NCBI GenBank assembly: GCA_022478985.1
Contig: JAKSZP010007894.1
Span: forward strand, 124,001 to 188,000
Direction of reading: 5' to 3'
DNA from: Massospora cicadina
Taxonomy: Eukaryota; Entomophthoromycota; Entomophthoromycetes; Entomophthorales; Entomophthoraceae
DNA: 64,000 bases
The notes beneath the pieces are model-generated. The model had not been told where the DNA came from and made no database searches. It worked only from the letters and a program-made list of their open reading frames with translations. Below, one piece after another: positions 1-11,967 of the stretch (the first letter of the stretch is position 1; each line of letters starts with the position of its first letter). Both the position numbers and the translations under genes were made by a program.

Positions 1-2400
1 CCATTGGAAATGAAATACTGGAACTATGTGGGAACCAGTATTGACCAAGTTTGTGAATGGGCGGAACTGGGAGTCACAAAATCCAACTCCAAAACCTTCT
101 GAGGCCAATCTTCCCCATTGAGAAATGGAAACTCTGGAGCAACGTCGCCACACTAGCTGAAGCCACAGACTGGGACGGGCTGGGTTCACCCTAGAGTCAA
201 CCAACCATAGATGGAACACAAAATTTCACCACAGGTGGCATCAGCGATAAAAGGGTCACAGCCCCAGACCTTGGCCGAGAATGGATTAAAGCGGGGATCC
301 AAATTAAAACCATCTAGGATTGGAAGTAATCCCTCCAGGAACTGATGGTAGCTGCCCCATATGCCGCCAAAGGTTTCGCCCCTTCCAAAGCTTTCCAGTG
401 GTGCAAATCGTGAGTTCCAGCCACCATGGCATGAATTTTCACAGATGATGGGTGATATAGTGTTATGGGAAGGGACTGGTGCCAGCATAGTTTGATTACG
501 CTGGAGGTTGTCCAATTCTACTTGCACCCAACGTGCAGCTCAGAATCCGCCCTCAAATGGTAATGATTGGAATTATCATTGAAACATGCCCTCAAGTGGC
601 AAAACCTTGAGATCAGAGCACAACTGGCTAGGAGCATTAATCGCCATGGTATCAGCATAAACCAGATTAAAGCATTTCTCAATTGGGGATTTAGTCTTGA
701 TGAGCCAATAAGTTGGATAATGAAGGGGAAAACCACCGCTGAAGTACCTAAGCCAAGCACAAAATCAAAGTTGTACAGCACAGAGGCAGCCCACACCGAT
801 GATAACACATGGAATGGGGCCAGAAGCCATATTGAATACTTCCACCAACTAATCATTGGAGGCTTCACAGACCGCCAAGCACCTAAGACAATCTAAAGAA
901 TGCATTCTGAATTAACCTGCAGCAGGTGAAGGAGATGTGGTCTGACCAGATAATGTCAATTTATCAGGAGCTCAATGAGGTACTAGTGGGAAGGGACGTT
1001 GACCATCACTGGTACCCGAATGGGGCTATATCAATATCATGATTCCAGGCGAATTGGACCATAAAAAGCTCCTCAATATCGGAATCAATTATAAAAGAGT
1101 CTATCTGTGTATGGAACTGACTAGGTAAGCTAACCAAACCTCACAGTGGGTGACATTCCAAAACCTCTTGACCAATTGGGTGAGGGAATGGATGCACAAA
1201 GTGACCTGGACTGGACTATAGTACTATGGAGAAGTACAACATCTTGGCAAGCTGGCAAAAATTACATTACAAAGTACCTTTGCCCCGAAAAGTTGAAGTG
1301 CTATATGAACTGTCAATGTGGATGGAGCTGAATAAAATCGCCTTGCCTTGATTCATACGCCTACCTGGCCTGAGCAGAGTCATGTAAGTTGAGCATAAAG
1401 ATGAGAAGCAATAATGCCAGTTATGTTACCAGACTGGCAAACAATAGCTCAATTCCACCATCACAAGGGAGAAACCCCTCAAGAGTATGAATATGACCCT
1501 ATCAGAGGGATACAGAGATCAGGGCCAAAACATTCCTTTGACCAAAAGCCAAAGAATGGATCCTGTGGAACCTGATAGAGGTCTCAGACATGAAATGCCA
1601 ACAGAAAGAGTTGTACATCGCCCATAGGGAAGCATGGGAATGAGAAGTGGCCAAATGATAAAGTAAATGATGAGCCCTTCATCAACACAGACCTCAAATT
1701 ATACAAAATGGACAAAAGAATGAGCCCCAAATCGATGGCGTCACACCAATTCAAGTGGAATGGACAATCCTCTAGGAAGAACAATGGCAGAAGGTGATCC
1801 CAAAAAATCCCCCAAGAAGTGATGGGCAGCACAAGAGGCCAATAAATTAAAATCTAAGACTGACAAGTTGAAAGCAAATATGAAGTCAACTTGGAAATTG
1901 TCAGCAAACAAACCCAAGGAGACTAGCAATTAAACAACTGAATCGATGAGATCAGCAAAGTCAGCCAAATGAAATCTGACCAAAAAGGCCAGATCCACCA
2001 AAAAAAATCAAAAGAAGGGGCGGTAATCTGATTGATGGATGAGGAGAAATTCATTGCGCCACCAGTAGGGACAATGGGGAACCTGGAGCTTGTAATTAAA
2101 CTGTCCCCATTGTCCATTGACAGGGAGATGGGGAATGTGACTGAATATCTGGTGCACAGAATGCCTTGTAATACTATCCCAGTTCTGTCCAACTGACCCT
2201 GAAGGTGAACCAATACCCCCTGCCCACCCTCCATAATAATGACCACCAAGAAAACTTCCATCCATGATCAATTCAATACCCTGAAAATAATATTCCTCAT
2301 ACCCATGGGTTGAGCAGCCAGAAATGAGGATTGCAACCAGAAATTCTTGGGGGATAGCAAGCATACAAGTGAAAAGGCAGAAAATACACTATTCTAAAAC
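1..2400 (+). pseudogene. Probable ORF1 region of LINE-1w (unassigned coding remnant)
   Basis: The stretch upstream of the endonuclease is purine-rich on the plus strand and gives short coding-looking pieces in shifting frames, for example KYWNYVGTSIDQVCEWAELG at the start, a GETPQEYE-like piece near 1470-1500 and EEKFIAPPVGTMGNLELVIK near 2041. I do not recognise a domain. Position suggests LINE ORF1, but the gag of another, truncated element is possible, since the GETPQEYE piece has a gag flavour. Minus-strand open frames here (for example 2008-2364) look like shadows. Confidence 0.35.
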
Positions 2401-2489
2401 AAACAATAATATAGACATAAAATTATCATTGTAAATCCAAGAAGGTTTTCAAAAGGTAATAGTGCCGAGCTCAATCTGCAACACAAAGA

Positions 2490-3070
2490 ATCGCCTGTGG
2501 TCCCATCAAATAGGATTCAAAGTTCTCTGGATGGATAAATTGGAGATCATCGCATTGAATAAGAACATAGAATTGAATTTGGAGAGGAAACTCATGGTGG
2601 AAGGATCCTAATAGTGACCACTACACATAGGGAAACCAATAAGAGCCTTCAATTGATGGAAGTCTATGCTCCGCCAAAGCCCAGCAAAAAATGAATGTTT
2701 TGGGATTTTTTATTGAAAGTACCAGCTGAAGTAATGACAGTTATAGCAAGAGATCAATATGTTGGACAAATGCAAGTCAGGATAAATTCCTGACAATCAA
2801 AATTCCCATCTGAAAGGCTGATGAGCTTTTAGAATACCTAGTGAAATTGGGAATGTGCCTCAAAATTGACGAGTAGGACGATGACCAGGCCAACCTAAAA
2901 TGATGTACATATTATTATGCTGGAACCCCACAGGCTGTTTTACACCTGGATTATATACTGGTGTCATTTGACCTCAGGCTGCTGACGTCCAACAGCGAAG
3001 TCAATATTAATGCCAAAAGTGACCACATGATCATCCATGTGGATATCAATCTGGTTGAACCCCCAAGGAA
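2490..3070 (+). pseudogene. APE-type endonuclease domain of LINE-1w ORF2, broken
   Basis: Starting at 2600 the frame reads GRILIVTTTHRE followed by LMEVYAPPKP, the strand pattern of the exonuclease-endonuclease-phosphatase fold. LDYILVS at 2946 and a Ser-Asp-His triad (SDH, 3018-3026) match the last conserved blocks of APE endonucleases that nick the target for LINE integration. Several stop codons interrupt the frame, so the domain cannot be active. Confidence 0.7.
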
Positions 3071-3979
3071 CCGCAAATTGCAACTGGCACCAGCCATGCT
3101 GAGGGATGGGGATTTGCACTGAACAATTAAAGTTGGAATGGATAGACTGGTTGCATATCTGGATCATAACCTGGAGATAGACCCTCTGAAACAATGGATC
3201 CAGATCAAAGAGAATATGAATAACGATAGCATGAAATTTGAAAAAGTGACAACCCACAAGAGAAATGCTACCACAAAACAGCTAAAACTACATTGGAGAG
3301 TTTGAAGCTCAATCGATGGAACAACAAAGAATGGTGGAGTGAGTACCAGACTACACACAAATGGTATCTGGCTTTAATGGTTAAACAGGATAGAGGATGG
3401 ACCAATGCTATCTACCAATATCAGAGCTTTCTGGGGACAATGACTAAAGAGGGTCTGGTGCACCTCAAGGAAATCTGAACCAAAGCTAGGATATGGGAAG
3501 TAGAGACAGCAGAAGGGGAAGTATCAATGGACCCAGACATGATCAAACATGAGATTGAAAGCTTCTACAGAAAACTATTCTTTAACAGGTACAAGTGTAT
3601 CAGTGACAAATGCCCTAATTGACTTGGCTAATCCAGTACTGGGGGGCTGTATGCCGGAAGATGTCAAAACCTATATGCAGAAATTTTGATCAATGAAGTT
3701 AAGCTGGAACTAAAAGAGTCAACGCGAATGAAGGCACCAGGTTCTTAAAACATATGTGTGGAGGTTTACAGTGCATTCCAAGACCGCATCACACCAGAAC
3801 TAAAATCCCTATTTAAGCACTGTTTACAAAATAGAGAGAAGATCATGGTAGGCCAGGATACCCAAATTGTACTCTTGTAAAAATAGGGACTCCAACGCCA
3901 ACTATGGAACAGATACTCAATTTCACTATCCACCGCCAATTATAAGCTGCTAATGCACATACTATCAAATTGGATGATG

Positions 3980-4500
3980 GCTAAGGCACCGCACATGCTC
4001 TATAAGGCCCAAAATGGGTTCATCAAGGGCCGGAGTATTTGGGACAGCATCTGTGCGTTCCAAAACAAACCCCAAGATGCACATGAAACCAAGCAGAATT
4101 ATTTGATGTTCCTTGACATGGAATAGGATAACAATCGGGTGATGTGGTCATTCCTGCACAAGGTGTTAAAGGCAGTTGGATCCTGAAACCTTTAGATCAT
4201 GGATAACAACACTGTACTCTAGCCTGATAACCAAGAAGATCATTGCAGATGGCATAACCTATGACATTCTGGTCAGGAAGGTTCTCTGACAAGGTGATAC
4301 TATGTCACCAATTTTAATCAACCTTGCAGCTAACATTTTATTGGCAATGGCGAACGTGAGACTCCAGGCCTAGTCCACCCTAATTAAATGCCACTTAAAA
4401 TGCTAGACTTTGATGATGATATGGTAGTAGGTGCAGGCTTTCTGAACAATTTACAGGGCGCTGAGGAGCTTCTGGACCTGTATCAGTTAGCGTTGAATGG
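3980..4500 (+). pseudogene. Reverse transcriptase core of LINE-1w ORF2, broken
   Basis: QNGFIKGRSIWD (from about 4010) is the classical RT block with the GRS motif. FLDMEQDNNRVMWSFL (about 4110-4155) matches the LDFEKAYDRV block, with the first catalytic Asp retained. QGDTMSPILINLA (about 4290) matches the QGDPLSP block, and DFDDDMVVG (about 4406) replaces FADD. Stops and frame changes separate these blocks. The ETLFKPKYKEGMGLLDF block near 4865 marks the downstream thumb region. Confidence 0.78.
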
Positions 4501-4769
4501 AAGATAAACTTGGCAAATACCTCTGTAATGAGGATTGGCACCCTGAACTTCAGCCCACCAACTGACACAACACTAATCATGAACTCACAGATGATCTGAT
4601 ACCTCTAAATACTCTACAATGATAATGTGCCAGCAGTACTGGAAATGGAGCAAGAGGTTATTGAGTCTATCAGCCTGAATGCCATGCTGGAAAAATGCCA
4701 GACTATGCCTCGAGGATAAATTGCTTGCAATCAATGTATTCATCTTTTGAAATTGTGGTATATAGCCCA

Positions 4770-5620
4770 TGTGCTGCCAATGAGACTGAACCTAGAGAAA
4801 AAATCAGAACAATGCTCTATACCTTCCTATGTCTAAAGGCAAAGTGGCACCAATAGCACAAGAGACTCTGTTCAAACCAAAGTACAAAGAAGGCATGGGC
4901 CTTCTGGATTTCAAATCTCATGCTCAGCGGATCTGGGCGAAATTGTCCTTAGATTGACGCAAACACACATGCGCTGCCAAACCTTAGATTGGAGCATGAA
5001 CTGAGCTAGAGCTCAGGGCCTTCAGGAGCCAGTCTCTTTCAGCTCACTACACGACTAGATGGTGAGCCACCTGTGAATGCCTTCCCAAAAAGGTACCCCA
5101 CATTACTGGAAACTGTGCAATTAGGAAGTGTGCCTGGTTGGCTGGTCATTTGAACTAGCGGACCTGGATGTTAAACAAATCCACAGGGATGGCGAGGCCC
5201 AAAATTCTTCCTTGATTTCAAAGATGATTCTGGGAAGAACAAAATCAAATCGTCCTTAATTTCCACCCAAGTCATTCAAAATCAGATACAAATTGACCCT
5301 GATGAGTATGAAGATCCACTCCTAAAACCTGGGCGCAAACACCTGCTCAACCACAAATTTTTCATGACTGGGCAACTGAAGGCCATGACACCAAATACTA
5401 AAATGAAGGAGGTGATCTCAAGTCTTAACTCATGACTAGTAATAGCCAAGCAACGGATAGTAACCTGGCAGATCCTTCACCATGCATTTAAATCTGGTAA
5501 GCACAGCGCCTGATTACCTGCACAAGGAGTGCCCCATATGCGCATAACTGGAAGCATATATCACTCACCAATTTTAAGAGAGCGCCGTGTTCACAAAATA
5601 ATGTTCCATGATGTGCTACA
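4770..5620 (+). pseudogene. C-terminal region of LINE-1w ORF2 with Cys-rich motif
   Basis: After the RT core come the MGLLDFKSHAQRIWAK block and, near 5525, the Cys cluster KECPICA followed by His residues, as in the C-terminal CCHC-type finger of many LINEs. LINE-2w has the same arrangement (ETLFGPCSSGGMGLIDFESH, then CAVCGG), so the two LINEs are related but clearly diverged. Confidence 0.55.
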
Positions 5621-6124
5621 TCTTGTCAGGTGAACAATTGCTGATAGAAATGCATCCATCATAGGATTTTTTCACAAAACCATGTGATCATCCCTGAAAC
5701 AATTATGAGCCTTCATCTACCATTATTGTGTATGTGTGATATACTTGGCTCTCGTTAACAAGAGTTTGGCCAATGAGTGCCTCCATCACAAAGGTTTTGT
5801 GTTGAGGACCAGTTTGAATTATCTCTGGTCAGCTCCAACAGATCATGAAATTCTTGCGCATAATCACTAGGTGTTACAAAGCCACGCATTTGGCTTTTCC
5901 TGCCAGATCATTTGTTATATGTGACAAAGCTTTGAATCAATTAAAGATCAAATGTCCTGTTAGCCCACCAAAGCTAGAAATGTGGCTAGCAATGGCAATC
6001 ACTGACTAGCAATGGTCAGTGGTGCTAGATCTCTAGCAGCCCAAAGATCAGTCCTTTATCCTTGGCAGATTCGCCTATGTTCCGCCCTCCCCTTACTTTC
6101 CTTTTACCTTTTAAATAAAGTATG

Positions 6125-6200
6125 GAGTTCTTAAAAACTAAGTGGTAAACATTTAGCTTACAAAGCTGATGCCTGGGTTCAAATCCCCTTGGGTATGCAT
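6125..6200 (+). other. tRNA-like relic (degenerate tRNA or SINE head)
   Basis: The segment has a D-arm-like AAGTGGTAAA, a five-base stem around a seven-base loop (TTAGC, loop TTACAAA, GCTGA) and the Pol III B-box match GGTTCAAATCC. The loop would give anticodon ACA, which is not a normal tRNA anticodon, and I cannot pair the acceptor ends. It starts within a few bases of the LINE-1w 3' end. It could be a mutated tRNA gene, a SINE head, or the target into which the LINE inserted. Not a functional tRNA gene. Confidence 0.45.
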
Positions 6201-6269
6201 TTCTTTTTTTCCGGCCTCAATTTCTTTTTTAAAGATACCTGCTTAATTACTTCTTTAAAATGCCCAATG

Positions 6270-6830
6270 CCAACATTGACTAACCTATCCTGTTGAATGA
6301 TTTCTAAGAGGAAGATTTTGCTTTAGTTCTTGTAAAAAACTCCCTGCTGGCAGCCTTAATATTTGCTGACAAGATCAAATATGCACAAATGGCAATTATA
6401 TGCCAAATGATGCAGCCCATGATCGCTCTGCTTTTTTCCAATCAAAGTTTTCATTCCAATAGTAAAAAGGACACCCCAAGTAAGAGGACTCTACTGAAAG
6501 ATATTTTAAGTATAAGATATATACTTAGAAGAAAAAAGCTTTATAAAACAAGCTATTATACAAGAGTGGGAATTAATTTAGGGGGATTCAATCCTTATAA
6601 ACTTTTTAAATCTTAAAATGTCCTAAAGTGTCATAAAAGAACAAAATATTTTGACAGCATGTGACAATTTGGTTTTTCCTGCCTCATCACATCTAGTCAA
6701 TATTTAGGTATTTTATATATTCTCAATCGCATCTCACTGACCCAATGTTTTTAGTCATTTCTATATTGTTGCCTTAGGCTTTTATACTTGAAAAATGTGG
6801 TGCAGCTGTGACATTACCCTCCGCCAGATG
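6270..6830. repeat. Unclassified dispersed repeat X, copy 1
   Basis: This stretch is homologous in the same orientation to 7600-7878 plus 14256-14600. Matching landmarks are AAATATGCACA..ATGATGCAGCCCA..ATCG (6377-6425 here, about 7727-7775 in copy 2), CTATTATAC..GAATTAATTTAG (6551) and ATGTTTTTAGTC near 6745. No coding potential is evident. The family type is unknown. Confidence 0.65.
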
Positions 6831-7599
6831 GAGTGTTTATTTTTGTGTGAGTAGACATCTAAACAATTGTAACGCTGGAAAGGAACTGGGTTTTGTAAGC
6901 AGATGATGCGGAAAAAGAACAAGAAAAATGGCTTTTGACTGTAGAACTTTGGGACAAGACATAAGCTCATCAAGCAGGAGGGCTGGTGGCAGTGCGGTAT
7001 GGCAAATACATGATCCCCACACAAAATGGATAGGGCAACATATAGATCCCCATTATTACTAACTTAAACTTAATCTAGGAGCTAAAAACTCTTAATTGAA
7101 TCATATTTTGGTTACCCTTTTGGATAAGTTCCCCTATACCACAAGTGAAGATATAATTCTTAAAAGGCAGAGCAAGTGCCATCTAGAGTGGATGTGGGAC
7201 CATCTCAGACAGGCAGGAAGGTACCTATTACAACAAGAATTTTTCTTTTGAGGATGTGCAATAAAATGATCACTAAACAACCCTAATATGGCAGCTAAAG
7301 CTTTGAATCTAACCACGTAAGTGTCAATTGAGACTTTTGAAGCAAGGCAATAATTCTTAAAATACCTCTGTATCAATAAAGTAACCCGCTAAGGAGCCAG
7401 GAATTCTACATAGTATTAATAAACTCATCATGACATGAGGGATTTTTAACTTGGGTTGCATAATAAATGATGACAGAAATTGTATGCTAGCTAGCTATTG
7501 GAAACTTCAGGAGTTATTTCGCCCCAGGTACTACCTTAAATGCCAAGATGATAACGCTGAGCAACAAAATGTTTAGAACAACGAGGGTTAGAATCAGAA
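6831..7599. other. No recognisable gene; possible continuation of repeat X
   Basis: AT-rich sequence with short chance open frames on the minus strand (6782-7024, 7134-7376). Weak similarity to 14600-15000 suggests it may belong to repeat X, but I cannot trace it base by base. Nothing else is seen. Confidence 0.4.
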
Positions 7600-7878
7600 A
7601 CCTGGGTTTTTGAGGATAAAGTTTGAAGAAACAAACTATCCTGAAGAGAAGCCAACAAAGATAAAGATTTTGCATAAAAATCTAAGAGAAAGTTCCCAAT
7701 GAAAGCTTAAAAATCTCTAAAAGTACCAAATATGCACATTTGGAAACAATATCCAAATGATGCAGCCCAAAATCGTTTTTTATGATTAAAGATTTCATCA
7801 CAATTGATAAAAATTGACAGCTTAAGCAACAGGGCACTGCTGAGAGCCATCTATTTAATTGATTAGACTGAACACATA
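7600..7878. repeat. Repeat X, copy 2, left half (split by GYP1)
   Basis: Similarity to copy 1 (6270-6480) runs up to the GYP1 insertion point and resumes at 14256 on the other side. The last five bases, ACATA at 7874-7878, are the target-site duplication. Confidence 0.65.
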
Positions 7879-8215
7879 TCTGGAAGTTTTGGATTACACT
7901 TCCAATGGGGAAATTTCTCTTGAAGTTACTTAGAGTGGATTCTCCAAAAAGCGATAAACTTAAGTAAAAACTGGTTATAATTCGACCTAATTCTTTATCA
8001 ATGAAAGGATGGGATATTTATAGGTTTTGATTTGGTTCATAATCTATCAGTGCTAATTAATCGTTGCACAATCAAATCTTCAATCAACTGTTTGGATGAG
8101 GCTGATCGTTCTTATTAACGTTGATAGATTGAGATAAATTAAGCTCTCCTTCGGATGAACCTGGGGAATTTGAGCAGACTTTTAAAAGACAAGAGAATTT
8201 GGCGAAATCCTGACA
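7879..8215 (-). repeat. GYP1 3' LTR
   Basis: 337 bp, colinear with 13907-14250 (for example AGCGATAAACTTAAGTAAAA in both). In element orientation it begins TGTCAGGATTTCGCC, where the other LTR begins TGTTGGGATTTTACC. Divergence is moderate, with small indels, indicating an old insertion. Confidence 0.9.
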
Positions 8216-8226
8216 CTTCCCCACTA
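8216..8226 (-). other. GYP1 polypurine tract
   Basis: On the minus strand the bases next to the 3' LTR read AGTGGGGAAG, the expected purine-rich primer for second-strand synthesis. Confidence 0.6.
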
Positions 8227-9300
8227 AAGATTCTTTTGCAGTGGAGGGTGAATTCTTAAAAACCTAAGGTGAATACAATTGATCACTATGCTGGTATTAA
8301 AATGATTAATCAAATACTCTAGTCCCATAAAAAATATAACTTGATAAGGACCAGACCAGTTGGTTCCTAACTTCTCAGTTCTTCCACCAGGCCAAGTGTG
8401 GTAATACATAACATAATCTCCAATTTGGTATTCAGGTATGGTGGGTTTATGTTAATTGGTTCTTTGTACTCTTTTTAGTTGGTTACTGCAATTGAATTCA
8501 TAGCTTGAGCTTGAATACAAATAATCTCATCTGCCATATTTCTCAAAATTAGATCAGAGTTTTCAGGTATGCTTTCTTCAAGTATGGCTTAAACACTAGA
8601 AGGGACTGAGGGGTCTTTCCCATATATGCACTTAAAAGGTGACATCTTGATAGATAGATGATAGCCTATCTGATATGCAAATAAGGCACTAGGCAAATAA
8701 ATCTCCACCAAGATGGATAAGTGGAAGCCATCTTTCTTAAGATCCAAAATAGGGTTCCATTGACTCGTTTGATGGCCCTACTTGTGGAGGGATTGTATGG
8801 AATGACAAATTGTTGGCAGTATTAAATAATTTAGATAATTCCTAGACAAGTATCAAGGTAAAGTTTGTCCCATTATCCGACATAAGGACCTTGGTACACC
8901 CATGTTGAGAGATTATCTGTTGGTATAGGAATAGCGCCATAGTCTTAGCTGAGGGGGTTGCAATAGAAATGGCCTCAACCCATCTAGTTATGGTCAACAG
9001 CCATAATAATATACTGGTGGCCATGTAATCCCCTGAGGAAAAGGACCTACCACATCAATGCTTACCACTTCAAACGTTTTAATCGGGGGAATAAATTGAT
9101 GTTGATAAGTTAGGTTGGTAATCCCATGACTTTTACAAACAAGACATGGATCAAAGGTCTCTAAGATAAGTATTAGTCATGTTATCCCAATAATATCATG
9201 TTTTCACTATTTTTGAATTTTCTTCGACTAACTGTGGACTACTTGCTCATGTCCTTCCATGACATCCCTAAATCTTGATTTTGGGTGGAAAAAGGGTAAC
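8224..9300 (-). pseudogene. GYP1 integrase, broken
   Basis: The DDE catalytic core is visible in 9024-8842: TRWVEAISIATPSAK and the second-Asp block VLMSDNGTNF. The 61-codon piece at 8409-8224 holds the C-terminal part, with a Trp-Ser-Gly-Pro-Tyr motif (WSGPYQV) typical of the region after the core in gypsy integrases. Cys and His codons of an N-terminal zinc-binding region are expected around 9080-9290 but are hard to trace through frameshifts. Not functional. Confidence 0.8.
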
Positions 9301-9459
9301 CACTAAAGATTTGACCTTTTTATATAAATCTCCCTCCCAAATCATAGTATGTTTAGTTATAGATTCTAAAAAGACTTGGTCTTCTTCAGACTCTTGATCC
9401 CACAACTCAGACCACCCATGAGGTTATATAAGCGTTCTTTCTCCACTTTCAAAGTCAGA

Positions 9460-9900
9460 ATAGGCAGTCAGGACAAACCATCAGCATTCTGATGTTGAGC
9501 ACCTGAACGAAGAACAATGGAAAAATCTTAATTTTGCAATCTTAAGGCCCAACGAACTAATTTTCCATCAGGATCCTTCATATTCTTAGACCATCTTAAA
9601 GAATAATGGTCAGTAATGACAGTAAAATGGTTTCCATATAAGAAGGGACGGAAATGCTTGAATGCTAAAATTTATGGCCAAACACTCCCGCTCACTTACA
9701 TTATAATTTCGTTCAGCTTTGGACAAAGTTTTGCTATAAAATGTGACGGGATGGTCCTTATGCTCCTCATCACACTGAAACAAGATATCCCCAATAGTGA
9801 CGTTGCTTGCATTGGTATGTAATAAAAAGGCTTATCAAAGTGAGAATGAATTAAAACAGGGGCCTTTGTTAAGGCAGTTTGCAGAGAATTAAAGGACTGT
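9460..9900 (-). pseudogene. GYP1 RNase H domain, broken
   Basis: RSGAQHQNADGLS near 9515-9465 matches the HxNADALSR end of the RNase H/connection region in gypsy pol. Upstream (higher coordinates) the frame gives a degraded HFTVITDHYSLR-like block around 9610 (the plus strand shows its complement). It lies between RT and integrase as expected. Confidence 0.7.
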
Positions 9901-10178
9901 TCCTGAGCTGAATTCCATTAAAAAGGCACTCCTTTTTGTAACAGATGAAATAATGGTTCAGCTATATAAGCAAATTTGGGTATAAATTGCTGATAGTATC
10001 CAACCATACCAAGAAAGACCTAAATATCCTGCAGAGAGGTAGGAGGAGGCGTTTGATGGATAGCTTGAATTTTATCTGCGAGTGGTCAAATTCCTCTGGC
10101 CAATACTTGATGACCTAAAAACTCCATTTCATTTTGAAAGAGTGTACATTTAGAGGGTTTGAGCTTTAAGGAAAAGCT

Positions 10179-10950
10179 TTAAATTCGCTTAAAAACTTCT
10201 TTTAGATGGCCCAAATGTTCAGTAAAGATTTTAGAAAATAAGGTAATATTATCAAGATATACCAGAACACAAATAAGCTTTAGGTCCCATAACATACCAT
10301 CCATAGCCCTTTGGAAAGTGGCTGGGGCGTTGCTCAATCCTTGAGGCATCCGAGTTGGTTCAAATAAACCTTCACTTGATATTAGGGCGCACTTAGCTTG
10401 GTCAGCTGATGATAACTCGATTTGCCAGTATCCACTGACTAAGTCAAGCTGAAAAATAAGTTGATCCAGCCAACAACCTAAGGGAAACATTAACATTAGG
10501 TAAAGGATAACTGTCTCAGCGAGTAATAGCATTCAGTCTATGATAATCCATAACCACTCAGTGAGAACCATCATTCTTCTTAATCAACAGCAACGGAAAA
10601 GCCCAAGGACTATTGGAGGGTTTCAATAGTCCAGCCTCCAATAGTTGACGCAATTCTTTGGTAACCTGAGCTTCTTCCACTTTATACTTATGATAGGGCT
10701 TTGCGCAAATAGGAAGGTAATTGCCAGTTTCAACGGAGTGCATTACTCCTTTCATTTTACCAAAGTCGAAAGTAAACTTACCAAAAATGTCAGAGTATTC
10801 TTCAAACAACTCAAGCACTTGTTTCTCCTGTTCACTAGTGAGGTGTTTTCCAATAGCAGGCCCCACAGTAATAATTTCCCAATCACTTTCCAACCCAAAG
10901 TCTTGTAGGCTTCCAAAAGGTTTAACATCATAAATCTGGGATAAGGGCAA
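10179..10950 (-). pseudogene. GYP1 reverse transcriptase, broken
   Basis: Two adjacent frames (10950-10558 and 10532-10179) cover the RT palm. They contain LLKPSNSPWAFPLLLIKKND, the LVSGYWQIELS block with first catalytic Asp, LFEPTRMPQGLSNAPATFQR, and LVYLDNITLF where the usual YLDD is now YLDN, losing a catalytic Asp. A frameshift separates the two pieces at about 10545. Confidence 0.92.
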
Positions 10951-11160
10951 TAACTTGAATTAGCAATTAGATGCTTTTGATCTACTATTTTCGGCTCATT
11001 AGTAAAATTCACCAATAAAACAGATAACCATCCTGAATAAGCATAATCCAATACTCCAGTACAAGAAAAAGATTTCTTTAGCAGAAGGACTGAAAATGCC
11101 TTGGACTTGTAATAAATGTCCTTTGAGAATCAAAAAATGTAAAGAAATACTAACAATTAC

Positions 11161-11660
11161 CTACAATTTTGGCGAAAATACTAAATTTTTGGGGGAGAAA
11201 AAAGGCATCCCCTCTTTGATATTCGCCAATGTAGGGAGTAATTTTACATGAGGGTCTCCAACATGGTTCTGAATAGAATAAGACCTTTTAGATCTCTCCA
11301 GATGACATAACTGATGTTGTGTATGAGCATGTTCAGACAAAAGTAAGGGAACTCTATACCTCAAGAGAGATAGCAAAGAGTCGGGGTAATTAATAATTAC
11401 ATCAAATTCCCGCAAAAATTGAGTCCCCAAAAGTAGGCCATAACTCAAGTTATCGAGGACAATGGTGGGGATTTTAAAAGTTAACTTCCCAATTTTTAGA
11501 AAAAGGGGCAAAAAAGCTCCAATTGACCGAGTACTCTGAGGTCATGCTGTGCCATATTCTTCATAATGAGAAATATTGGGCGTTAATTTGATCCTCTTAA
11601 TAAACTTTGATGAGACAACAATAACCAAAATCCCATATCAATGTTAGCTTGGGCATTGAC
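11161..11660 (-). pseudogene. GYP1 aspartic protease region, broken
   Basis: The piece 11511-11161 contains LSYGLLLGTQFLREFDVIIN, which matches the second half of gypsy proteases (a YGILLGxxFL block) and is closely echoed in GYP2 (YEIIIGTQFTLEYDVIIN). Upstream near 11640 an Asp-Met-Gly occurs where the catalytic Asp-Thr-Gly is expected. The protein is truncated by frameshifts. Confidence 0.65.
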
Positions 11661-11865
11661 TTAATTCACCTGGAAGTCAATACACGTGATGGTGCTTCTA
11701 AACTGAGAGGATAAAGCCAACAAGGAGGGCAAGGAATAAGAAAAATGTTCATCTTTATTATATTCCTCAGGGCTTTGATGTTCCTGTTGCATACTCTTCA
11801 TTATCAAGATGAAGAATCTTATTGGTTTTATCCCTTTTATTCTTATCATCCGCTTTTTTTTTAAA

Positions 11866-11907
11866 ACAACGGTCCTCATTATGGAAATATTGGTGACAGT
11901 TTTTACA
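11866..11907 (-). other. GYP1 Gag CCHC zinc knuckle
   Basis: The minus-strand frame reads CKNCHQYFHNEDRC, a perfect C-X2-C-X4-H-X4-C nucleocapsid knuckle that binds genomic RNA. Its frame is interrupted nearby. Confidence 0.7.
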
Positions 11908-11967
11908 TTGAATCGCTTAGTATTCTCAGACACAGCGTAAACTCTAGGGTGAATAGGTCTTGGAGAA

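Larger units (their letters stand above)
1..6120 (+). mobile_element. LINE-1w, degraded non-LTR retrotransposon
   Basis: A continuous plus-strand run of protein similarity, broken by many stops and frameshifts, gives an APE-type endonuclease (about 2600-3060), a reverse transcriptase (about 3990-4450), a post-RT region with the GGLGLLDF-like motif (near 4890) and a C-terminal Cys cluster (5525-5546). The 3' end is placed near 6120, where TTTTACCTTTTAAATAAAG resembles the TACCT..TTAAATAAA ending of LINE-2w. The 5' end is outside or near the window start. No open frame exceeds about 115 codons, so the element is dead. The order EN-RT-zinc cluster is typical of two-ORF LINEs. Confidence 0.8.
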
